Below, piece by piece: positions 24,154 to 31,660 of a stretch of DNA of 54,807 nucleotides (positions are counted from its first letter, which is position 1; each line of letters begins with the position of its first letter). This DNA is from CAYWFP01 sp964457365 (GTDB lineage Bacteria > Planctomycetota > SZUA-567). The notes beneath the pieces are model-generated. The model worked only from the letters and a program-made list of their open reading frames with translations. It had not been told where the DNA came from and made no database searches. The stretch spans positions 1-54,807 of the forward strand of contig CAYWFP010000013.1 of NCBI GenBank assembly GCA_964457365.1, in the 5' to 3' direction. The translations under genes and the position numbers were made by a program.

Positions 24154-25062
24154 ATGTATCTGACCGGATTCGCCGACGAAGCGTCCAAGAAAATCGAGGA
24201 GCAGATCCGCGCCACCAGGGAACTGGGCTGGCGCTATATCGAGAGCCGCGGTGTCGAAGGGGGCAATATCCACGACGTCTCCGACGAGGAGTTCGAGAAG
24301 GTCTGCGCCGCGTTCGAAGGCTCGGGCGTGGCCGTCAACTGTTTCGGTTCGACCATCATGAACTGGGGCAAGCAGATCACCACCCCGCGCGAAGAAGATC
24401 CCTCCTTCGCCGAAGCCGAACGCGCCATCCCGCGCATGCAGCGACTCGGTACCAAGCTCGTCCGGGTGATGAGCTACGCCGTGCTGAAGGACCGCGGGCC
24501 GGACGACCAGATGCAGCAGGAGCGTTTCGCCCGCATGCGCGAAATCGTGCAGAAGTTCCTGGACGCGGGGATCCAGCCGGTGCACGAGAACTGCATGAAC
24601 TACGGCGGCATGGGCTGGTCGTATACCGAGCACATTCTCGAGAACGTCCCCGGCCTGAAGCTGGTCTTCGACACCGGTAACCCGGTCTTCTCCGACGACC
24701 TGACCAAGGATCCGCCCTATCCCAAGCAGAGCGCCTGGGAGTTTTACCGGCACGTCAAGGAGCACATCGCCTACGTGCATATCAAGGACGGCACGATTCC
24801 GCGGCTGCCCGACGGCAGTTACGGCAAGACGGAATACACTTGGCCCGGGGAGGGCGACGGCGATATCGAGCGCATCGTCGCCGACCTGATTGAACGCGGC
24901 TACGACGGCGGTTTCTCCATGGAGCCGCACATGGGCGTGGTCTTCCACGAAGAGAAGGAAACATCCGAGGACGAGGCCCGCATCCGGACGTATATCGAAT
25001 ACGGACGGCGTTTCGAGAAGCTGTTGGCCGCGTGCGGCGCCAATACCGCCACCGCCGAATAG
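24154..25062 (+). CDS. Sugar-phosphate isomerase/epimerase-like TIM-barrel protein
   Basis: 302 residues of the AP-endonuclease-2/xylose-isomerase-like barrel superfamily. Metal ligands can be read at the expected strand ends: Glu in PVHENC, Asp in VFDTGN, His in YVHIKDG and Glu in FSMEPH. Members isomerise or epimerise sugars and inositols or act on their keto derivatives; the substrate is not deducible. GAGGAG precedes the ATG by five bases. There is no signal peptide, so it acts in the cytoplasm. Downstream lie an esterase-like and a GH4 gene, suggesting a sugar catabolic unit. Confidence 0.8.
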   Translation: MYLTGFADEASKKIEEQIRATRELGWRYIESRGVEGGNIHDVSDEEFEKVCAAFEGSGVAVNCFGSTIMNWGKQITTPREEDPSFAEAERAIPRMQRLGTKLVRVMSYAVLKDRGPDDQMQQERFARMREIVQKFLDAGIQPVHENCMNYGGMGWSYTEHILENVPGLKLVFDTGNPVFSDDLTKDPPYPKQSAWEFYRHVKEHIAYVHIKDGTIPRLPDGSYGKTEYTWPGEGDGDIERIVADLIERGYDGGFSMEPHMGVVFHEEKETSEDEARIRTYIEYGRRFEKLLAACGANTATAE

Positions 25063-25093
25063 GAGCGCCGGACCAAAAAAAACGAAATTCCGC

Positions 25094-25122
25094 TTGAAGC
25101 TTGCGCCGCGATTGTTTATCAA
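25094..25122 (+). promoter_or_regulatory. Possible promoter of the sialate-esterase-like gene
   Basis: TTGAAG, 17-base spacer, TATCAA; start near 25129 leaves a leader of about 180 bases. It lies in the 247-base gap after the isomerase gene. Moderate match. Confidence 0.4.
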
Positions 25123-25309
25123 TGCCCTGCACGTACGCGCAACAGGGGGCGAGACGCGACAGGGTTTACCGATCAACGCGACAGGCAGGCGCCCGCGCAT
25201 GCGGCGCATCCATGCCGGCAATCCGATCCCGTTCAGCTTGGTCGAGCACGATTCACGCCCGGCGCGCGCGCGGTGCCTTGTGGGCCGGTGTTTCTCGGGG
25301 GAATGACGT

Positions 25310-27163
25310 ATGCGGATCCAGTCGGGCTTGTTCGATCACATGGTATTGCAACGCGACCGCCGCGGTATCTCGCGGGCGCAGATCCTTGGCACGTGCGGCC
25401 CAGACGGCCAGGTCGTGGCCTCGGTGCGCAAGAACGGCCGCGCGGTCAAAGGCTTAGCCGCCGTCGTGCTCGGCGAAACGCGCCGCGGTAAATTCGACGT
25501 CGTTCTCGCGGGCGTCCCCGCGGGCGGCCCCTACGAGATCGAGTTGCGCGTCGAGGCATCCGGCACGGGCGAAACGGTGCGCGTCAAGGACGTCCTTGTC
25601 GGTGATGTCTGGCTCTTGGGCGGACAGTCCAACATGCAGGGCGTCGGTCTGCTGAGCGAAGCGCCCAAGCCCGATCCGCAGGTGCGCGCCTTCACCATGG
25701 ACGACCGCTGGGGCGTGGCCAGGGAGCCGTTGCACCTGCCGGGCATGGCGATCGACCCGGTCCACGGCGGGGTCCCCGGCGGCAAGAAGCCCAAGGGGAT
25801 GACCGTCGGCACCGGCCCCGGGCTCGCGTTCGCCCTGAACATGCTCGAACGCACCGGCGTCCCGCAGGGCGTGATCGCCTGCGCCCACGGCGGGACGACC
25901 ATGGCGCAGTGGGACCCGAAGAAGAAGACACTCGGCGGCCGCAGCCTCTACGGGGCCATGATCCGCCGGCTGCTCAAGAACGGCGGCGCGGTCGCGGGAA
26001 TGGTCTGGTACCAGGGCGAGTCGGACAGCCATCCCGAAGGCGTGCAGGTCTATACCCGCGCCATGAAAGACCTGGTCAAAGCGCTTCGGCGCGACACGAA
26101 GGAAAGGAAGCTTCCGGTCGTCATCGTCCAGCTCGCCCGCCATGTCGGCCGCCCCGTTTCCGGGCATCCGGACTGGAACCGCATCCAGGATCTGCAGCGC
26201 CTGCTCCCCGAGCGCATCGACAATCTACTGACCGTGCCGGCGGTCGACCTGCCGCTCGACGACGGCATCCATATCGGCGGGCGCGGGCAGGTGCGCCTCG
26301 GCGCGCGCCTGGCCGAGGCGATGGACGTGCTGCGGCGCGGCCGCAAGGCCGGGCGGCCGCCGATCGGGGTAGAGAAGATCGAGATCGTCGACACCGTCCG
26401 CGGTACCGCCGAGGTGCATGTCGTTTTCGCCAACGTCCGGGGGAAACTTCGCGCGGGCGGGCGGCCGTTCGGTTTCGTGGTTCACGACGAACTGGGCACG
26501 GCGCACAGCTTCGACACGGTGCTCAAGGGCAGGCGCGCCATCGTACGTACGGCGCTCCCGTCGCTCGAGTTGCACGAGAAGTTCGTTTCCTACGGAGTCG
26601 GCGCCGATCCGTGCTGCAACGTCGTCGACGAGGGCGACCGGTCGCTGCCGGTTTTCGGTCCGCTGCCGGTGACCAAACGCAAGCCGCGCGCGCTGACGGT
26701 ATTCGCGCAGGCTTTTCGTATCGGCCGTTTCGACAAGTCGGTGGCGTCGCTCAAAGCGCCGCCGCGTCCGAAAAAAATGGAACGGCGCGTCTTCGACGAC
26801 CGCTTCGCCAATTGTCACGACTGGTTCCGGGCGATGACCGCCGGAGGGTTGCTCTACGAGGCCGTCTTCAACTGCGCCGAGACGATGAAAGTGGCCATCT
26901 GTCTCGGTTACGACGGTCCGGTCAAGGCCTGGCTCGACGGCAAGCAGGTATTTCAGAACCGCAAGGGCGTCAACCCGGCGATCCCCGACGAGGGACGGTC
27001 GAAGTCGGTCGGTCTCGGCAAGGGGCGGCACGTTGTGCGCATCGCCCTGGACGGTAACGGCGGCCTGGCCTGGGGGATCTTCCTGCGTCTGGAGCGCACC
27101 GACGTCAACGCCCGGCAGCTCGCGGGCGATCGGCCCTGTCCGGTGCCGGTGTGGCGGGACTGA
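25310..27163 (+). CDS. Sialate O-acetylesterase-like (SASA) protein
   Basis: 617 residues. An N-terminal beta domain (about 1-100) holds the family hallmark DHMVLQRD. The SGNH-like esterase domain follows: nucleophile Ser107 in GGQSNMQG, the middle block GMVWYQGESD near 225, and the C-terminal Asp/His block DDGIHIGG near 320. The enzyme class removes O-acetyl groups from sialic acids or other sugars. Residues about 490-610 add a beta-rich domain resembling carbohydrate-binding or PA14-like modules. No signal peptide is visible, which is unusual for this class and points to action on imported sugars. The ribosome site is weak (GGGGG about 8 bases upstream). GH4 starts 73 bases downstream, probably in the same transcript. 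Confidence 0.8.
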   Translation: MRIQSGLFDHMVLQRDRRGISRAQILGTCGPDGQVVASVRKNGRAVKGLAAVVLGETRRGKFDVVLAGVPAGGPYEIELRVEASGTGETVRVKDVLVGDVWLLGGQSNMQGVGLLSEAPKPDPQVRAFTMDDRWGVAREPLHLPGMAIDPVHGGVPGGKKPKGMTVGTGPGLAFALNMLERTGVPQGVIACAHGGTTMAQWDPKKKTLGGRSLYGAMIRRLLKNGGAVAGMVWYQGESDSHPEGVQVYTRAMKDLVKALRRDTKERKLPVVIVQLARHVGRPVSGHPDWNRIQDLQRLLPERIDNLLTVPAVDLPLDDGIHIGGRGQVRLGARLAEAMDVLRRGRKAGRPPIGVEKIEIVDTVRGTAEVHVVFANVRGKLRAGGRPFGFVVHDELGTAHSFDTVLKGRRAIVRTALPSLELHEKFVSYGVGADPCCNVVDEGDRSLPVFGPLPVTKRKPRALTVFAQAFRIGRFDKSVASLKAPPRPKKMERRVFDDRFANCHDWFRAMTAGGLLYEAVFNCAETMKVAICLGYDGPVKAWLDGKQVFQNRKGVNPAIPDEGRSKSVGLGKGRHVVRIALDGNGGLAWGIFLRLERTDVNARQLAGDRPCPVPVWRD

Positions 27164-27236
27164 ACGAATCCCTGCGCCGCGCCTGGCGGCGGGGCGAGAG
27201 ATTTCACGCAGACGAAAAGACGAAAAGGAGAGAGAG

Positions 27237-28859
27237 ATGGCTATCAAGGTCGCGGTGATTGGCGCGGGCAGCATCGGCTTTACCCGCCGGCTCATGCAGG
27301 ATATCCTGGGCGTACCGGAACTGCGGGATACCGAGTTCGCCTTCGCCGATATCAGCAAACGCAACCTGGACATGATCAGCAAGCTCGCGCAGCGCGATAT
27401 CAAGGCCAACGAGTTGCCGGCGAAGCTGACCTCGACGACCGACCGGCGCAAGGCCCTCGCCGACGCCGACTACGTCATCAACACCACCCGCATCGGCGGG
27501 CTCGAGGCGTTCCGGTATGACATCGACATCCCGCTCAAGTACGGGATCGACCAATGCGTGGGCGATACCCTCTGCGCCGGCGGCATCATGTACGGCCAGC
27601 GCAACACCCCCGCCATCCTCGATTTCTGCCGGGATATCCGCGAGGTGGCCAAGCCCGAGGCGCTCTTCCTCAGCTACGCCAATCCCAACGCGATGAACAC
27701 CTGGGCGGCGAACCTCTACGGCGGCGTCCCGACCATCGGCCTCTGTCACGGCGTCCGCGGCGGGCATCACCAGATCACCGAGGTAATCAAGCTGCTCGTC
27801 AACAAGGGCAAAAAGCCCGGCAGCAAGGGCTACAAGGACATCACCATCGAGGAGGTGGACGTCATCTGCGCCGGCATCAACCACCAGACCTGGTACATCC
27901 AGGTGCTCTACGCCGGCGAGGACTGGACCGACCGTCTGCTCGAAGGCTTCGAGAAGCACCCGTACTACTCCAAGAGCGAGAAGGTGCGCATCGACATGCT
28001 CCGCCGCTTCGGCTACTACTCCACCGAGTCCAACGGCCACCTCTCCGAGTACGTGCCCTGGTATCGCAAACGCCCCAAGGAGATCAAGAAGTGGATCGCC
28101 CTCGACTCGTGGATCAACGGCGAGACCGGCGGCTACCTGCGCGTCTGCACCGAGGGGCGCAACTGGTTCAAATCCGACTTCCCCAAGTGGCTCAAGCAGC
28201 CGGCAGTGGAGATGGGCCCCGACAAGCGCAGTCACGAGCACGGCAGCTACATCATCGAGGCGCTCGAGACCGGACGCGTCTACCGCGGGCACTTCAACGT
28301 GCCCAACAACGAGTGCATCACCAACCTTCCCGAGGACGCCGTCGTCGAGGCGCCCGGTTACGTCGACCGCAACGGCGTCAACATCCCGCAGATTGGCGAC
28401 CTGCCGCTCGGCTGCGCGGCGGTCTGCAACGCCAGTATCTCGGTCCAGCGCCTCTCGGTCGAGGCCGCCGTCAGCGGCGACGTGGATCTTCTGAAGCAGG
28501 CGATGATGATGGACCCGCTGACCGGTGCCGTCTGCGATCCGAACGAGATCAGCCAGATGGTCGACGAGATGCTCGTCGCCCAGGCCAAGTGGCTGCCGCA
28601 GTACAGGAGCGAGATCCCGCGCGCGAAAAAGCGCCTGGCGAGCGAGAAACGTCTCGGGACCAAGAGCATCAAGGGCGCCGCGCGCATCAAGACGCGCAAC
28701 GTCGGCGAGTTGCGCAAGAAAAAGGCCGCCGACGAGGTGCTTGCCGCGGACAAGGCCGCCGCCAGCCGCAAGGCCAAGAGCAGCAAGGCCGCCGGCGCCA
28801 CGCGCAAGAAAACCAAGAAGAAGACAGTCAAGAACGCGCGCAAGGACGCGGCGAAATAA
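27237..28859 (+). CDS. GH4 alpha-galactosidase-type NAD-dependent glycosidase with lysine-rich tail
   Basis: 540 residues. The GH4 core (about 1-455) has the NAD loop VIGAGSIGFT, and the metal ligands Cys170 (LCHGV) and His216 (INHQT) at the positions expected for this family, whose enzymes oxidise C3 of the sugar with NAD+ and eliminate the glycoside. Sequence is closest to alpha-galactosidases such as MelA, by feel of the motifs. The usual length is 430-480; here residues 462-540 form a tail with 30 Lys/Arg and 18 Ala in 79 residues (for example TRKKTKKKTVKNARK), like histone H1-type tails. The ATG has AAGGAGAG upstream. A terminator follows 27 bases after the stop. Confidence 0.88.
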   Translation: MAIKVAVIGAGSIGFTRRLMQDILGVPELRDTEFAFADISKRNLDMISKLAQRDIKANELPAKLTSTTDRRKALADADYVINTTRIGGLEAFRYDIDIPLKYGIDQCVGDTLCAGGIMYGQRNTPAILDFCRDIREVAKPEALFLSYANPNAMNTWAANLYGGVPTIGLCHGVRGGHHQITEVIKLLVNKGKKPGSKGYKDITIEEVDVICAGINHQTWYIQVLYAGEDWTDRLLEGFEKHPYYSKSEKVRIDMLRRFGYYSTESNGHLSEYVPWYRKRPKEIKKWIALDSWINGETGGYLRVCTEGRNWFKSDFPKWLKQPAVEMGPDKRSHEHGSYIIEALETGRVYRGHFNVPNNECITNLPEDAVVEAPGYVDRNGVNIPQIGDLPLGCAAVCNASISVQRLSVEAAVSGDVDLLKQAMMMDPLTGAVCDPNEISQMVDEMLVAQAKWLPQYRSEIPRAKKRLASEKRLGTKSIKGAARIKTRNVGELRKKKAADEVLAADKAAASRKAKSSKAAGATRKKTKKKTVKNARKDAAK

Positions 28860-28886
28860 CGCGGTGGAGGCGATGCCTTCGACACG

Positions 28887-28913
28887 CCCCGGTCGAGACG
28901 GCCGGGGTTTTTT
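28887..28913 (+). terminator. Rho-independent terminator of the GH4 gene
   Basis: Stem CCCCGG / CCGGGG extended by a G-U and a C-G pair, 5-base loop, then six T residues. Confidence 0.9.
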
Positions 28914-28920
28914 CATGCAA

Positions 28921-29526
28921 TCACTGCGGCAGGATCTCGATGGCGTCGGTGACGGCCTGGGTCAGACCGCGACGGATCATCATCACCGCGAACGCGGCCA
29001 GGATCAGCGCGGCGATGCGGCTCAGCGCGCGCAGGCCGCCCTCGCGCAGCACGCGCACCAGCGTCGGCGCTCCCGCGAAGGCGGTGACCAGCAGCGCCAG
29101 GTTGCACAGCAGCGCCAGCGCTGTCGGCCAGAAGCCGTGCTCCTGCATCAGCAGCATCGACGCGGCCAGTACGCCCGGCCCCGCGATCAGCGGTGTCCCC
29201 AGCGGCACCACCCCGACGGTGTGATCCTCCCTGCCCGCGCGTTTGCGATTGATGCCGAGGAGGTCCATCAGGGCGAAGCAGAAGAGAAGGACCCCCCCCG
29301 CGATCAGGAAGTCGTGCATGCCCACGCCCAGGAAGAGAAAGATCTGGTTGCCGATGAGCATGAACGCCACGGCGACCAGCAGCGCGGTGAGCCCGGCCTC
29401 GAAGATGACCTTGCGGTGTTTCTCGTGCGGGATGCGCTCGGTCAGCCCGAGATACAGCGGCACCATGCCGACGGGGTCCATCGCCACCATGATCGGGATG
29501 AAGCAGAGCAGGAACGTCTTCAACAT
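28921..29526 (-). CDS. MarC-family integral membrane protein
   Basis: 201 residues (202 if the adjacent ATG at 29529 is used). Six transmembrane helices; family landmarks are the N-terminal FIPIMVAMDPVGMVPLYLGL and the mid-protein PLGTPLIAGPGVLA repeat of the same inverted topology. MarC/YchE/YhgN proteins are probable transporters of unknown substrate, despite the old multiple-antibiotic-resistance name. ATG 29526 is favoured because AGGAGG lies four bases upstream; the other ATG is one base from it. It converges on the GH4 gene. Confidence 0.88.
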   Translation of the reverse strand: MLKTFLLCFIPIMVAMDPVGMVPLYLGLTERIPHEKHRKVIFEAGLTALLVAVAFMLIGNQIFLFLGVGMHDFLIAGGVLLFCFALMDLLGINRKRAGREDHTVGVVPLGTPLIAGPGVLAASMLLMQEHGFWPTALALLCNLALLVTAFAGAPTLVRVLREGGLRALSRIAALILAAFAVMMIRRGLTQAVTDAIEILPQ

Positions 29527-29544
29527 CATGCCTCCTGCCCGCGC

Positions 29545-29572
29545 ATTATAGCGCCGCGGCGGAGGCCGGCAA
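29545..29572 (-). promoter_or_regulatory. Probable promoter of the marC-family gene
   Basis: Leftward TTGCCG (29572-29567), 16-base spacer, perfect TATAAT (29550-29545). The predicted start is only about 10-12 bases before the ATG, just enough to include the AGGAGG site. Confidence 0.55.
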
Positions 29573-29592
29573 GGGGAGAGATCGTCGAACGG

Positions 29593-31074
29593 TTACACGT
29601 TGATCGTCATCAAAAACTCCGCGTTGGTCTTGTGTGCTTTCATCTTGCCGTGCAGAAACTCCATGGCGTCGACGACGTTCATGTCGTTGAGGTATTTCCT
29701 GAGCATCCACATGCGGTTCAACTCGTCCGGGTGGACGATGCGCTCCTCCTTGCGCGTGCCCGAGAGGTTGACGTCGATGGCCGGGTAGAGGCGGCGGTTC
29801 ACCAGGCGCCTGTCGAGGTGGATCTCGGCGTTGCCGGTGCCCTTGAACTCCTCGAAGATGACCTCGTCCATGCGGCTGCCGGTGTCGACGAGCGCGGTGC
29901 CGATGATGGTCAGGCTGCCGCCGGCCTCGATGTTGCGCGCGGCGCCGAAGAAACGCTTGGGCTTGTGCAGCGCGTTGGCGTCGATACCGCCGGAGAGGAT
30001 GCGCCCCGAGTGCGGCGCCTCGGTGTTGTGCGCGCGTCCGAGTCGCGTGATCGAGTCGAGGAGGATGACCACGTCCTTGCCGTACTCGACCATGCGCTTG
30101 GCCTTCTCGATGACCATGTTCGCCACCTGCACGTGGCGGCTCGCCGGTTCGTCGAAGGTGGAGCTGACCACCTCGCCGTTCACCGAGCGCTGCATGTCGG
30201 TCACCTCTTCCGGCCGCTCGTCGATCAGCAGCACCAGGAGCGACGCCTCCGGGTCGTTGTGGCTGACGGCATTGGCGATGTTCTGCATCAACACGGTCTT
30301 GCCGGTCCGCGGCGGGGCGACGATCAGGGCGCGCTGGCCCTTGCCCAGAGGCGTCACCAGGTCGACGATCCGCCCGGACCATTCGTCGGGCGAGGATTCC
30401 ATGATGTAGCGCTCCTCGGGAAACAGCGGCGTCAGATCCTCGAAGACCGTCTTCTCCTTCAGCAGCTCCGGGTCCTCGAAGTTGATCGCCTCGACGCGCA
30501 GCAGCGCGAAGTAGTTCTCGTTGTCCTTCGGCGGGCGGATCTGCCCCGAGACCACCAGGCCCGTACGCATGCCGAAGCGGCGGATCTGGCTGGGGCTGAT
30601 ATAGATGTCGTCCGGACACGGCAGGTAGTTGAAGTTCGGGCTGCGCAGGAAGCCGTAGCCGTCGGGCAGGATCTCCAGGCACCCCTCGCCGTAGAGCAGG
30701 CCGTTCTGCTTGACGCGGTTCTTGATGACCGCGAAGATCAGTTCCTGCTTGACCATCCCGGCGATGCCGTCGATGCCCTCGCTCTTGGCCAGTTTCCTGA
30801 GCTCCGCGACGGTCATCTCCTTGAGCGCGGAGATGTGCACCTCGCCCTTCTTGATCTGCTCGTAGACCTGTTCCTGGCGCTTGCTGCGCTCCTCGCGCGC
30901 GTCGGGGCTGAGCTTGGCGAGGTACTCCTCCTGCTGCGCCTCGGCCTCTTCCTCGCTCAGCACCCGCTCGCCGTTGCCTTGTCGCGCGGGCTGCTCCTCC
31001 TCGCGCGGCTTGCGCGCGGTCTTCTTGGCCGTCTTTTTGGCCGGTTTCTTCGGGCTATCTTTTTTCGGTGGCAT
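29593..31074 (-). CDS. rho: Transcription termination factor Rho
   Basis: 493-residue hexameric RNA-dependent ATPase that ends transcription. The N-terminal 65 residues are an extension rich in Lys then Glu (PKKPAKKTAKKTARK), followed by the Rho N-terminal helix bundle (LKEMTVAELRKLAKSEG) and RNA-binding cold-shock-like domain with EGCLEILPDGYGFLR. The ATPase domain has Walker A APPRTGKT, the Q/R loop region and DSITRLGRAHNTEAP with the SGRILSGGID loop. It is the last gene of polA-coaE-rho; its ATG lies 20 bases inside coaE. No terminator is obvious after it in the short gap to marC. Confidence 0.97.
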   Translation of the reverse strand: MPPKKDSPKKPAKKTAKKTARKPREEEQPARQGNGERVLSEEEAEAQQEEYLAKLSPDAREERSKRQEQVYEQIKKGEVHISALKEMTVAELRKLAKSEGIDGIAGMVKQELIFAVIKNRVKQNGLLYGEGCLEILPDGYGFLRSPNFNYLPCPDDIYISPSQIRRFGMRTGLVVSGQIRPPKDNENYFALLRVEAINFEDPELLKEKTVFEDLTPLFPEERYIMESSPDEWSGRIVDLVTPLGKGQRALIVAPPRTGKTVLMQNIANAVSHNDPEASLLVLLIDERPEEVTDMQRSVNGEVVSSTFDEPASRHVQVANMVIEKAKRMVEYGKDVVILLDSITRLGRAHNTEAPHSGRILSGGIDANALHKPKRFFGAARNIEAGGSLTIIGTALVDTGSRMDEVIFEEFKGTGNAEIHLDRRLVNRRLYPAIDVNLSGTRKEERIVHPDELNRMWMLRKYLNDMNVVDAMEFLHGKMKAHKTNAEFLMTINV

Positions 31075-31660
31075 GGTTCAATTCCTTCCAAAAGTCGCGT
31101 AACGTTCCCCTTAACTTGTCCAATGAGCCGTCGTTGCGCACGACGACGGTATCGTTTCTCCGGGCGGTCTGCGCCACGTCGGCCAGCGCCTTGTCCCGCG
31201 CGGCCAGCTCCGCCTCGTTCCAGCCCCGTGCCAGCGCCCGCTCCAGGCGCGCCGGCAGCGCCGCCACGACGACCAGGACGCGGTCGCAATCGGCGTCGAG
31301 TCCCATGCGATGCAGCACCGCGGCGTGGATGACGACCGGCTGCCGTTGCCGGGTCGCGGCTGTTTCGGTACGCACCGCCGCAGTCATGCGCGGGTGCAGG
31401 ATTGTCTCCAGATCGTCGAGCGCGCGCTCGTCGCTGAAGGCGATCGTCCCCAGCGCCTTGCGATTGACCGGCTGCCCTGGCGGCGCGACCGGTTCGCCGA
31501 AGCGCGCGCGCACCGCTTCGCGTACGGCCGGCTCCTCCAGTATCGCGTGGCCGACGCGATCGACGTCGACGATGTGCGCGCCCTCGGCGGCCAGGATCTT
31601 CGCGGCTTCGTCCTTACCCGTGCAGGGAAGGCCGGTGATGCCGACGACCGGATGCGTCAT
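31055..31660 (-). CDS. coaE: Dephospho-CoA kinase
   Basis: 201 residues; final step of coenzyme A synthesis, phosphorylating the 3'-OH of dephospho-CoA with ATP. P-loop GLPCTGKDEAAK near the N-terminus, the DVDRVGHAI substrate motif near residue 32, and the LHPRM motif near 88 are all family features. The ATG overlaps the polA stop (ATGA) and the gene end overlaps rho by 20 bases, so translation of all three is coupled. The start at 31660 gives the normal length, while the open frame extends much further upstream on the same strand as an artefact inside polA. Confidence 0.95.
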   Translation of the reverse strand: MTHPVVGITGLPCTGKDEAAKILAAEGAHIVDVDRVGHAILEEPAVREAVRARFGEPVAPPGQPVNRKALGTIAFSDERALDDLETILHPRMTAAVRTETAATRQRQPVVIHAAVLHRMGLDADCDRVLVVVAALPARLERALARGWNEAELAARDKALADVAQTARRNDTVVVRNDGSLDKLRGTLRDFWKELNHATEKR

